DNA from: Linanthus parryae | Lineage: Eukaryota; Streptophyta; Magnoliopsida; Ericales; Polemoniaceae | Direction of reading: 5' to 3' | Assembly: GCA_023055425.1 (NCBI GenBank) | Contig: JALGPY010000034.1 | Coordinates: forward strand, 2,918,584-2,982,583 | DNA length: 64,000 nt | Notes under the pieces: model-generated | The model's database searches: none | What the model was told of the DNA's origin: nothing | What the model saw: the letters and a program-made list of their open reading frames with translations, nothing else | In this document: positions 54,364-64,000 of the stretch, one piece after another | How the letters are laid out: the number at the start of each line of letters is the position of its first letter | How positions within the stretch are numbered: the first letter of the stretch is position 1 | Position numbers and translations under genes: made by a program

Positions 54364-54687
54364 GGGCATCTCCAATAGCTCATGCAAAAATCACTTTTAT
54401 GCAAATTATAAAGAAAATGAGAAAGAAAAGTGCTCCAACAGACGATGCATATCCCCATGCATTTTGCAGAACATGCATCTTCCTCTCCATTAATAGCTAA
54501 CAAAAATGTAGGGATGCAAAATTTTGTGTCTATCTCTCTCCTCTCATGCATCTTCAATATGAATATTTTAACTTCTCATAACTAGAAAATGTATAAATTA
54601 CATTTTACTGTTGGAGCAAAACTACAAATGCATGTCATGAAAAAATTTAAAACATGCAAAAAATACATACTACTATTGGAGATGCCC
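54364..54687. mobile_element. PIF/Harbinger (Tourist-like) MITE, 324 bp
   Basis: Perfect 15-bp terminal inverted repeats GGGCATCTCCAATAG and CTATTGGAGATGCCC, flanked by TTA (54361-54363 and 54688-54690). It shares the first eleven terminal bases with the MITEs at 360 and 1439 but has an unrelated interior rich in GCATG words, so it is a different family mobilised by a similar transposase. Confidence 0.9.
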
Positions 54688-54690
54688 TTA

Positions 54691-55599
54691 CCGGCAGCCT
54701 TAGTAGGATCTCTCTAATCGCATAGTTTGGTAACTCCTTCACCATCGTCTAAAGCTTCGGACGCTTCCGGCCTCACCAACCACAAGTCCACAACAGTCTA
54801 TGAAGTAATAGTAACAAAAAGAATATGGCCACTAGGTTTTGCTTAAACCCGTGTATATATTTATATATCTTCTTTAACTGTACCCTTTAAAATAATGGTA
54901 AAACTGTACCCAGGTATCCACAGTTTGTTTTTTCTTGCAAGTGGGTACTTAAACTTTAAAATCGTGCATCACAGGGCCCCAAACTTTCAAATTCGTTTAG
55001 GAAAGTACCCATCCGTTACTTGCTATTCATATTGGACGAAATAATGTAAAAAGACTATCGTACCATTCGTTTTCACTCCTAATGGGCACATCTTATGATG
55101 GACGATGTTTGAATACTTAATGCATACCCCCATTTTGAAAATGTCTTAATTACTTAATGCATACTCTCATTTTGTCGAAACCATCACATTGCAACCCCCA
55201 GTTTTAAAGTTTGACATTGACTTGTATATATATTATAACTGGGGGATGCAAGCAGTGAGTTTTAGATCTGAGGGTTGCCATGTGATAGTTTGAGGAAACT
55301 GGGGTATGCATAAAGTATATTGTCCAATAAATACATGCCAGATGAGACATAACTATGTTTGCTAGAGGAGGTGAAAGCAAGAAGAACATGTTCGATCATA
55401 GATGTCGGCGAAAGCCACATATAAAAGAGCCACAAAAGAACCAAGTTTTGCAGGCAGACGAGATGCTGAATGAAGTTAACGACCTCGTGCCAGGAAAAAG
55501 TGGGATGATCACGTCTGGGCATGTTTTGCAGGCAGACGAGATTCTATCCCTTCTTGCGACTTAGCTCAGACGACTCATGATAAGCTTTTGTTTTAAGCT
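54691..55599. other. Intergenic
   Basis: The stretch at 54,935-55,080 (GGGTACTTAAACTTTAAAATCG, CCCCAAACTTTCAAATTCG) has the look of an old DNA-element remnant. A 69-residue frame at 55,355-55,564 contains VLQADEM and VLQADEI, because GTTTTGCAGGCAGACGAGAT is repeated at about 55,444 and 55,522; no domain is recognised. Confidence 0.4.
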
Positions 55600-55759
55600 T
55601 GTTGTAAGCTAATGAGAGGTCAATACCGGAACCATATCTAGCGCAACTACTGAATCAAGGAACAAGTAACGTCCTTAGCCCTGCGGCAAAGCTAATTTTA
55701 TGTTATCCTTTCAGTTATCTGCATGAAAACAACACTCTTGTGACATCATTACAAGTAAC
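55600..55759 (+). repeat. Block A, copy 4, left part
   Basis: GGTCAATACCGGAACCATATCTAG aligns with CAAAACCAGAACCATGTCTAG at 47,010, the upstream part of block A copy 3. It is cut at 55,759 by inserted sequence and appears to resume near 57,775. Confidence 0.55.
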
Positions 55760-56078
55760 TGAAAGTGGGAGAAATATTTCGTAATTCTTTATTGAATATT
55801 CACACCTTTAAATACGTAATTACAACAGTAATTACACAAATTAGTCCTCTAGTAATTACAATACGAGTCCTACTACTATTACTCCCCCGCAGTCAAAACT
55901 GTAGGGGCCAACACTGAGACTGGAACGGAAGCGCTGGAACAAGGGCCGAGGAAGACCCTTGGTGAAGATGTCGGCGTACTGATAATCGGTGGGAATGTGC
56001 AACACACGAAGCTGACGCAAACGAACCTTCTCACGAACGAAGTGTAGGTCAATATCAACATGCTTAGTGCGCTGATGA
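55760..56078 (-). mobile_element. 5'-truncated Copia-1-family tail with LTR
   Basis: A 122-bp LTR (55760-55881) matches the Copia-1 LTR with several substitutions. It is preceded, on the minus strand, by the polypurine tract GCGGGGGAG and by the end of RNase H reading TKHVDIDLHFVREKVRL and YADIFTKGLPRPLFQ. The copia sequence ends abruptly at CATCAGCGCAC near 56,078, inside the RNase H domain, where it joins the DUF4283-type pseudogene. The missing 5' part is best explained by deletion or a recombination junction. Confidence 0.88.
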
Positions 56079-57230
56079 TATAGCAGCCTTGCCACGATCA
56101 GCAGCTGAGTTAGCAACTTGGAGTTTCGGTACCAGAGATGATCCGGTAGGAGGATGATTATTTGTGGCCTCGTCACCTGCACCCAGTGGGTTGTCGAATA
56201 TGGCCATTTTGCCATCATTTTCAACCTCCATGTCTTCGTCCACCCAGTCACTGCCATCATCCTTTTCACTTCCATCTTTCCCCATATCATCAGCCACTTC
56301 TTCGCCTTCTTCAGCAACTTCATCTTCATCGTTTGGCCATTCATCTCAAGAATTCAGTTGGGTATCATCGTGATTGAATGTCGACTTCTTCTCTCTGTTA
56401 GCATCAGATCCAGTCCCCTCCGTACCTTTCTGTGTTGCTCCAGAACGAGAGGATTGCTCATTGTTCAAATTGGGTTCAACGGCGACATTCTTTTTCCGAG
56501 GCGGAGGTCGAAAAGTTAACCAAGGCCCATAACCGGGCTAGTTTTGCTGTTTCGCTTCTTCAGAAACCTCCTTACAACCTTCACTGTAATGCGTAAAGCA
56601 ACCACACCAATCATATAGAGAGGGGATTCTTTCATAACGATAATCGAGCCATAGCTTCTCATCTATAACCTTAAAGTAGCCACCTCGCAGTAGCGGTTTC
56701 TGGGTTTTCAGAACAACCCTAGCTCGAACGTAGTCGCCTCCTGAAATTGAACGCACTCTTGTGTCAACGTCCTTCACAACACCAACCCAACGAGCAGCAA
56801 TACGAACGTCTTCCTCTGTGCGAAGTTGAACGGGTAGGTTTTTGATTTGAAGCTAGACCGCTAACTCATCAAATACGACTCTATCCACATTGACTCTTCC
56901 GTCCCACACCTTCAAGCAGAGAATATATCCGTCAAAAGTCAAAGGTCCTCTCGATAGGACTCCCTCCATCACCTCTTTGGACTGGAACTCAATAATGAAT
57001 CTGTTGTCGTTGACTTCGCTAATCGATACGTCCCGCCCCCTTTCCAGAGCTTTCGGAAGAGCTCTTTCATGGCCCAAACGTTAAAGTTGATTGGAAAGAG
57101 GAAGGAACCCAGCAAGCAGGGACCTAGTTTCTCGAATGCTTGTTTACAGTGATCGTTGCCGAAATCGTCCAAAGCCTCTTCCTCCGGCCGCAAAAGAGGC
57201 GCATGTGAATGCTCCCCAGTAGCAATAACT
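56079..57230 (-). pseudogene. DUF4283 / zinc-knuckle ORF (LINE ORF1-like)
   Basis: On the minus strand: RPEEEALDDFGNDHC, then KLGPCLLGSFLFPINFNVWAM, a frame change near 57,070, then VNDNRFIIEFQSKEVMEGVL and SRGPLTFDGYILCLKVWDG, which is the DUF4283 pattern. A stop near 56,852 is followed by LPVQLRTEEDVRIAARWVG, a GGYFKVIDEKLWLDYRYERI strand and the zinc knuckle CGCFTHYSEGC. A long acidic tail (DEWPNDEDEVAEEGEE) follows another stop and ends at the copia junction at 56,078. DUF4283 with a CCHC knuckle is typical of the first ORF of plant L1-type LINEs and related host copies. Stops and a frameshift make it inactive. Confidence 0.78.
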
Positions 57231-57774
57231 AGAAATGATCCAAACTAGAGAGCAAAAGATGAACAGAGAAAGCTTCCTGAGCGGGAGAAACCAGCGCTGT
57301 TCGAAACCCTAGATCTCCCCTTGTTCTCTCCGATAAAATCGGAGTTAAAGTTACCTCGTGAAAAATTTGCAGTATAAATGTTTTCTGATTACCTGCGATT
57401 TACATTCTCATTGATCACTAAAATTATTAGAATTTCTATTCTGAAAAAATAAATAAAATCAATTTAATGTTTTTACTCTAAGAAATTAAATTAAATTGAT
57501 AAGTCTTTTGAGAGAATTGAGGAGATAAGGTTGGAACGAAAGTGGATGAGTTAAAAAAGTAGGACACTATCATGCCGAATTGTAGATTGAGTTGAAAATG
57601 AAAGATGTTAGGATTTACATCAGCATTTAATTTCACAAATAATGGTTAAAATTATCCACTAAATACAAAAAATTACATAAAGTCATTCCTACTTTTAGAG
57701 AAAGTGGTGCCCCCCTAATTCTGCGGCCCTAAGCAAGGTCTTGAACCGCCTAACGTTAAAGCCGGACCTAGGTA
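57231..57774. other. 5' flank of the DUF4283 pseudogene and spacer
   Basis: On the minus strand CTAGGGTTTCGAACAGCG near 57,312 looks like a 5' UTR start for the DUF4283 frame. The rest (57,360-57,774) is AT-rich and holds nothing recognisable. Confidence 0.45.
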
Positions 57775-57916
57775 GAGCACCGTAATCTTATAAAAAAAGA
57801 TGGTTAAGTTTAAACCTAAGAATCCAACAAAATATTACCGAAACACCAAAAGAAGCATTCATCAAGGTCAACTACTGTACAAATAACAAGACGAACAAGT
57901 GCATGCCATCACAAGG
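57775..57916 (+). repeat. Block A, copy 4, right part
   Basis: GTAGAGCACCGTAATCTTAT, AAGAATCCAACAAAATATTAC and GACGAACAAGTGCATGCC align closely with block A copy 3. It ends at ACAAGG, where the Copia-3 LTR starts. Confidence 0.82.
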
Positions 57917-58385
57917 TGTTAGCAATTGGTGCGCCCATGTGGGGTGCCCAATGCAATTATCGTAACCTTATGGGGTTAGTTTCACTAACGCACAAATCTA
58001 GAGGGATTAGAAGCTAAGGCTCAAACCGTAGGGATTTATGTGCAAACCTAGGAGAAGTTTTGCCTATATAAGGAGGCAGCGTCCGACATATTATATTGCT
58101 ATTCCACACAGTAAAGTTACTCTGTCTAGATTCACTCTAGTTGTAGAGAACCCTAGTCTCTCTCCAACTACATCCAAGGAGGTGGAACGTGGGGTGGATC
58201 ATAGTGTTCGTCCTCGAGATTCACACTAGATTGGTGGGAGCAAGATCAAGAAGGAAGCACGTGAAAGCAAGCAACATACGATCATCCGCTGCACTTAGGA
58301 GCTAAGGAAGACAAGGTAAACACATGAATCTTCCGCTATAATTCATGTTGTAGATCTGTATGTGATAGATCTTTCCTTCCCTTCA
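57917..58385 (+). repeat. Copia-3 5' LTR
   Basis: 469 bp from TGTTAGCAATTG to CCCTTCA. CCTATATAAGGAGG at about 58,063-58,076 is a strong TATA box, with a plausible transcription start 25-30 bp later. The right border is set by the degenerate primer site. Confidence 0.8.
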
Positions 58386-60060
58386 TTGGTATGAGAGCCT
58401 TAGGCTTATTTTTCGTGCCTCGTTATGCGAACTCGAATCTGTTTAGAAAATTGAGTTTCTGAAAATTCATAATCTGAAGACGAAACCTATATGGTTAGGT
58501 AGAGTTTTTCAAGAGGATTCCAGAAATATAAATTTTAAATTTTTTGGACATACGATCAATTAGTTATGAATATTTTAAGATTCGGAGCTGTATTAATCTA
58601 GACAGCTAGATCCAATCAGTAGAACATATTTTTCAAAAATTTGTTAAAATTGGATTTTGAACACATAATCGGGATGAGGAGGAAAAGACGATCCCAGAAA
58701 TATAAATTTCATCGGGAATGGAGCAGGGGAAGGCGGCGCGTGGGCATCACGCGCCACCGATGCCGCCTCCAGGAGCGGCCACGCGCCGCACGCGCCAAAG
58801 GGGCCGGCAGCGGCTGCTGACGTGGCTAGGGCTAACGTGGCAGTGTGACGTGGTGGTGCCACATCATCAAAAGGTTGGCGTGGCGATGATGTGGCAGTGA
58901 CGTGTCGGCTGACGTGATGAGGTGACGTGGCAGCTGGCGTCAGCATATGTGCTGACGTGGCATGCCTTGTGGCATGCTCACGTGGCACATGGCCGACGGA
59001 GGCAGACGTGCCCACGCGCGGCGGCGTGTGCGGCCTCCTCCCGCTGTCATTTTTCGTCCGGTTTTTTCCTAGGTACTCCAAATTGAATTTCCTATTTTTT
59101 GGATTTTTTTTTCATATTTTTTGGAGCGACGGAAAATTTTAGTAATTTCCAGATTAATTAATTAGTGTTTAGCACACTTCCCGAGGCAGTTTGACGGCCT
59201 TAAACACACTGTTTTGAGGCAAATTTTTTTTTCTGGAGACTTATGTCATTTTTCCCTACCTTTTCCATAGGTGGTGAGACCCTAAGTGATAGGGAGCAAT
59301 TTTTGATCGTTTTAGTTGATTAGATTATTGCTTATTAATTTTCAGAAATTAGAGTTTAATTCTAGAAATTTCCAGAAAATTCCAATATGTTTATTATATT
59401 GTTTTACCTACTGTTGTGGGTTGAATGGATGTGTTTGGTGCATGGATGTGGCATATATGTTTTATATTTGGTTTTGGTTTTGGTTTTGAGTATGTAATCA
59501 AAATACGGCTTGCGTGTCGTGCCTCTCTATATACTCTAGTGTCTTCTCTTCTCATCCAATCGCCTCTATGAGGTTACTTCTTATTAGAAATAAGATAGTT
59601 AGTAGAGACTGAAGATAGAAGCTTCAAGAGAGGTGGCCAAACCAAAAGCTATGGTGCAAGGTGCAAGGAGCAAATAGATGGTCTAAGGAGCCTCAAGCTT
59701 GGAGTCCTCAAAGTTAGGCGAGATGGCATGAGATGGAGTTCATGACTTGCTCTAGAAGTACTCTCAATAGTGGAAGTGCACCTTAGGGTCCACATCCATT
59801 GCATATTTATTTATGGTTATACTTGTTTTATGTTATAACTGCGTGTGATTGGATATATATATATGTGTAACCTCGCATGCTAAAGAACTAAAACAAAAGA
59901 GCTTGAGGACATGATTAAAATTGTAGGAAATCACAAGTGATGAGATTTGATTCCTAGGATATACGCTAGGTTTTGGTGGAGTCCTTGTGAGGAACTATTA
60001 AGTTTAATCGATGTCACATGTTACTTAGGAGCTAAACAAAGCTAGTAACTAATATCCACT
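58386..60060 (+). other. Copia-3 leader with TGACGTGGCA cluster
   Basis: A GC-rich part at 58,720-59,040 is packed with ACGTGG words: GCTGACGTGGCTAGGG, GCTAACGTGGCAGTG, TGACGTGGTGG, GGTGACGTGGCAGC, GCTGACGTGGCATGC and CTCACGTGGCACATGG within about 200 bp. The core ACGTGGC is the G-box/ABRE type bound by plant bZIP proteins. The rest is AT-rich. Frames in this region are short and not gag-like. Confidence 0.7.
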
Positions 60061-63000
60061 TTGTCTCATTTTTCAGTCATGATGAACTTGAATCTATTTC
60101 CTAAATCTGCTGTAATTCTAAACGAAGGCAACTTCCGTTCATGGTACAGAAGTGCGATATGTCGCATGATTGAGCTGGGTCTGTCTGACCATTTGCATAT
60201 GGTAAAAATGGAGTCGTGGGTACCACTGGGCGGCCCAACGGACGCATATAGACGTGATCTTGAGGCTTACCAGAAATGGGAAGTTAATGACAAGAAAGCA
60301 TATCTAGAATTGATGGTTCTAGTGAGGACTGATCTCCCTACACCCAATTGAAATTGATTATGCAAAGAAGCTCTGGGAAGACATCCTAGCACTGTACGAA
60401 ACTACAAATAACTTCCAAAATTCATGTATGTGGATGATGCTCACTTCTACGGTGAAGGATGATGAAGTCCCTATGGATAGGCACCTAAGCACCTTATCAT
60501 TCTATATTACTGAACTTATAACTTCTGGGCATGATGTAACCGATGAGAGACAGCTAAAGGCTGTGAGAACATCTCTACCATAATTATGGGACTCCGTGAG
60601 AAAGGTGTTGCAAAGTTCAGATGACATAAGGACATTTGATGATGCAAAATGATATTTGTTGTTCGAGGAAAATAGACTGAAATATACCAGAACTTCTAAT
60701 CCAGCACCAAAGATAGAGAGCCCTCCCATGAAAAATGTGCCAAAGGGTAAGGAAATTATCGTGGAGCGCGAAAATGGAGGCCACTTGGGCCCATGACACA
60801 AGATCAATAAAGGCCAAGTGTGGAAGAGATCCAAAAGGGATATGAGACAAGTTATGTGCTATAACTGCCAGGCATATGGCCACTTTGCTCGTGATTGTGC
60901 CGAGCCAGAGGTACACTATAATCCAAACTCCGACTGTTATGTTATAAGTCAAGTTTATATTGCTGATTCCCCTAATGTGTGGGCTTTGGATTCAGGTGCG
61001 AGTGACCACCTAGCATGTGATCGAGACGCGTGCACGAATTATAGGCGAGTACCAGTGGGCAGTAGAAGAGTGTACATGGGGAAAACTCTTTCGTTGATGT
61101 GGTGGGCATTGGCACATATCAGCTGAAGATGAAGTCTGGAAAGACGCTTGTTCTTCATGACGTTTTATACGCTCCTGATACACGCAAGAACTTAGTTTCA
61201 GTTTCTAGACTTTTGGATTTGAATTTTAAACTTGTCTTTTAGGGTGGTTTTGCCGAATTGTTTGTTGGCAACTCATGTTTTGGTACTGGTTATATTTTTC
61301 GTGGTTTATTTTATTTAGACATTGTTGGTTCTAGCATTGATGATGTTTATGATTCTTGTTCATATATTACATATTCTAGTGATGATGATGCCACTAGATG
61401 GCATGCTAGATTGGGACATATAGGACAGGACAGAATGAATAGGTTGGCCAAGGCATGCCTACTTGGAGATATGCCCAGAATATCTTTACCTGTATGTGAG
61501 TCTTGTCTTGCAGGAAAAGCTAAACGCAAACCGTTCGGTAAAGCAGTAAGGGCTACTGAGCCCTTACAACTTATTCATTCTGATGTTCGCAGTCCATTAA
61601 ATGTTAGAGCTGAATATAGTACTCGCTATTTCATCACATTCATAGATGATCACACTCGTTTTGGTTATGTGTATTTGATGGCACATAAATCTGAAGCGCT
61701 AGGGTTCTTTTGAAAGTTCCTACAAGAGGTAGAGAACCAACTAGACAAAAGAGTTAAGGCTCTTAGGACAGACCGAGGACGTGAATATCTATCTGAGCAA
61801 TTCAAAGAGCTCTTTGAGACTAAAGGAATAGTGAGGCAGATGACTATTCCCTTCACACCGCAGCAAAATGGTGTAGCGAAAAGTAGGAATAGAACACTGT
61901 TAGAGATGCTTCGTAGTATGATTGCAAATGCGAATCTGCCAATCTCCTAATGGGGAGATGCATTGATGACTGCCACATACATACTGAACCGTGTGCCCAC
62001 CAAGTCTGTAGCCACAACCCCTTACGAGATGTGGACCAAAAGGCAACCCGAACCGGGTCACCCTAGGCCATGGGGGTCGGCCGCCTATGTACGTAATGTC
62101 TCCCATGTTCATGGGAAATTGGGTGCCAGAGAAAAGAAGTGTATCTTCATACGTTACTCAGAGGAATCTAAGGGTTACGTATTCATAGCGCAACAGCCGG
62201 ATGGCAGTCTAACAGAAATGGAGTCGCGGGATGTTGAATTTCTCGAAAGATATTTTCCTAGTCAGGGAGAAACACGTGGAGATGGTATTCTCTACGAAGA
62301 AGAGGAACCACTGGATGACACTCAGTTCTCAACAAACCTACAGGGAACAGTCCCTATGGATCTTCAGAACAGTGGAAGTGACTTGCCCAGTGAGCAGCCC
62401 ATCATATATGATGATGAAGCTGAAGAAGAACCCTCCTTGCGTAGGAGCGCTCGTGGGAGCATACCTCGTCGACGATTTGACATCGAAGGGGAGGCCATGA
62501 TGTTCAACACGCAAGAAGATGATGAACCTAGGACATTGTCCGAGGCTCTCTCATCACCTGACAAGAAAGAATGGAACATTGCTTTACAAGAAGAACTGGA
62601 GTCAATGAAAACCAATCATGTTTGGGATTTAATTGACTTGCCTCCTGGACGTAGGGCCATTGGAAAAAAATGCGTTTTCAAGTTCAAAAGGAAGGCAGAC
62701 GGAAGCGTTGAGAGGCATAAGGCCTGGCTAGTGGCGAAAGGCTACACCCAACAACAGGGTGTGGATTACGAGGAGACATTCTCACCAGTTGTGAGAATAG
62801 CCTCCATTCGCCTCATACTTGCAATAGTGGCTAGCATGGACTTGGAACTACATAAATGGATGTTAAGACTGCATTTCTCAATAGAGAACTAGATGAGGAG
62901 ATCTACATAGCTCAACCGGAAGGTTTTGAGAAGAAAGGTCAAGAGCACAAAGCGTGCAAACTGATAAAGTCCATATATGGGCTTAAGCAGTCCTCAAGAC

Positions 63001-64000
63001 AGTGGTATTTGGAGTTTCATCAAGACATTGTGGCATATGGCTTCACAATGGTTGATGAGGACCACTGTGTGTATGTAAATGTTCCGGAAAGAAGTTCATG
63101 ATACTGTCATTATATGTAGATGACATACTACTAGCCAGCAATGATAAGGGAATGCTCAGAACTACCAAAGGGTGGTTATCCTCTCCTTTTTTGATGAAGG
63201 ATATTGGAGAAGCGAGTTACATCCTAGGGATAAAGATCCTAAGAAATCGTTCTAAGAAGCTTCTTGGCTTGTCTCAAGATACATACATCAAGAAGATACT
63301 TGAATGATTCCAGATGTGGGACTCCAAGCCATTCGAGACTCCCGTTGCACATGGCAAGAAACTCACCCTATAAATGTGTCCCAAGATCCAACACGAGAGA
63401 GGCCAGATGGCCAGAGTACCCTATGCAAGTTCTGTTGGAAGTTTAATATACGTAATGATGTGTACAAGGCTCGACATATGTCATGCTGTCGGTTTAGTTA
63501 GCAGATATCTGTCTGATCCCGGTGTTGGACACTGGAAGGCTATTAAGAGGATTCTCCGATATCTCAATGGTACAAAGAATTACGTGCTAAGCTATCGAGG
63601 CTCTGAGCTAAGGCTCATTGGCTACAGTGATGCTGACTGGGGTGGGAACCTAGACGCACGTAAATCGACCTCAGGCTACGTCTTCATGCTGGGTGGAGGA
63701 GCCATCACATGGCACAGTAGCAAGAACACTTGCACTGCCTTATCAACCATGGAAGCTGAAGACGTTGCCTGCTCCGCGGCAGTGCAGGAGAGTGTTTGGC
63801 TGAAGAGATTTCTGGTCAGCTTAGGAGCGGTTGACGAACCAAGACCAGTAACGCTTCATTGTGATAGTATGTCGGCCATAGCTTGTGCTAAGGTTCCGAA
63901 ATACCACAGCAAGGCCAAGCATATTGAGATAAAGTACCACTTCATTAGGGAAGTAGTAGCTAAAGGAGATGTTACTCTAGAGCATATTGCTACGAATCAG
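60061..64000 (+). pseudogene. Copia-3 gag-pol, multiple frame breaks
   Basis: Gag starts near 60,079 (MMNLNLFPKSAVILNEGNF) and breaks at 60,351. The CCHC knuckle is CYNCQAYGHFARDC (about 60,857-60,898), the protease LDSGAS (about 60,988-61,005), the pre-integrase ARLGHIGQDRM (61,408), and integrase motifs are HSDVRSPL, FIDDHTRFGYVY, LRTDRGRE and PFTPQQNG. Reverse transcriptase shows VKTAFLN, a break, then LYVDDILLAS; RNase H shows SDADWGGNLDARKSTSG and CDSMSAIA near the window end. There are at least eight stops or frame changes (for example at 60,582, 61,124, 61,711, 61,948, 62,890, 63,099 and 63,305). It cannot make its own proteins. Confidence 0.9.

Larger units (their letters stand above)
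57917..64000 (+). mobile_element. Copia-3: large decayed copia element, cut by window end
   Basis: It begins with a 469-bp LTR (TGTTAGCAATTGG...CCTTCA), a degenerate primer site TTGGTATGAGAGCC, a leader of about 1.7 kb, then gag, knuckle, protease, integrase, reverse transcriptase and RNase H in copia order. The 3' LTR and right duplication lie beyond the window; the left duplication would be CAAGG (57912-57916). It is inserted in block A copy 4. Confidence 0.9.

Noticed and set aside
1..64000. CRISPR arrays, prophage, bacterial operons or toxin-antitoxin systems
   Set aside because: No regular spacer-repeat structure, no bacterial-type gene packing; intron borders, plant F-box genes and plant retrotransposons point to a nuclear plant genome.

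Overview
The window looks like nuclear DNA of a flowering plant, most likely a eudicot. It is AT-rich, it carries intron-less F-box genes of the plant F-box-associated type, and it is filled with Ty1-copia elements whose primer sites match initiator tRNA-Met, a Ty3-gypsy chromovirus remnant, Helitrons, Harbinger-, MULE- and hAT-type non-autonomous DNA elements and tRNA-derived SINEs. No bacterial features, rRNA, intact tRNA or CRISPR were seen. I cannot name the species.

Layout. 0-2.3 kb: two neighbouring Harbinger-type MITEs, one with a perfect 130-bp palindrome. 3.6-4.7 kb: a broken intron-bearing gene of an unrecognised family. 4.7-7.7 kb: a tandem array of about 715-bp units. 9.3-11.8 kb: a duplicated intergenic block ('block A') carrying a MULE. 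13.2-17.9 kb: a Copia element (Copia-1) with identical LTRs but no gag and a frameshifted pol. 19.0-22.6 kb: two intact F-box genes. 22.9-29.0 kb: Helitron sequence split by a decayed Copia element (Copia-2). 29.6-30.8 kb: a third intact F-box gene. 31.8-33.5 kb: the second block A copy, which preserves the empty site of the MULE. 33.6-34.9 kb: gypsy integrase and chromodomain remnant. 35.9-39.0 kb: a large inverted duplication of an F-box pseudogene head, one arm hit by another MULE. 44.5-45.6 kb: another F-box pseudogene. 47.0-51.5 kb: a four-level nest of block A, a solo LTR, a 3.2-kb Helitron and a MITE. 52-57 kb: LINE, SINE, solo LTR, MITE, a Copia-1-family tail and a DUF4283-type pseudogene. 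57.9-64 kb: a decayed Copia element (Copia-3) running off the window.

Functionally, the only host genes that look intact are three F-box proteins, predicted substrate receptors of SCF ubiquitin ligases. They and three pseudogene copies form a birth-and-death cluster. The most notable find is the Helitron at 47,416-50,663: it lies inside a solo LTR and carries an exon of a tRNA-specific adenosine deaminase (TAD1/ADAT1-like), including the catalytic HAE triplet. Block A and its empty sites allow several insertions to be ordered in time from this window alone.
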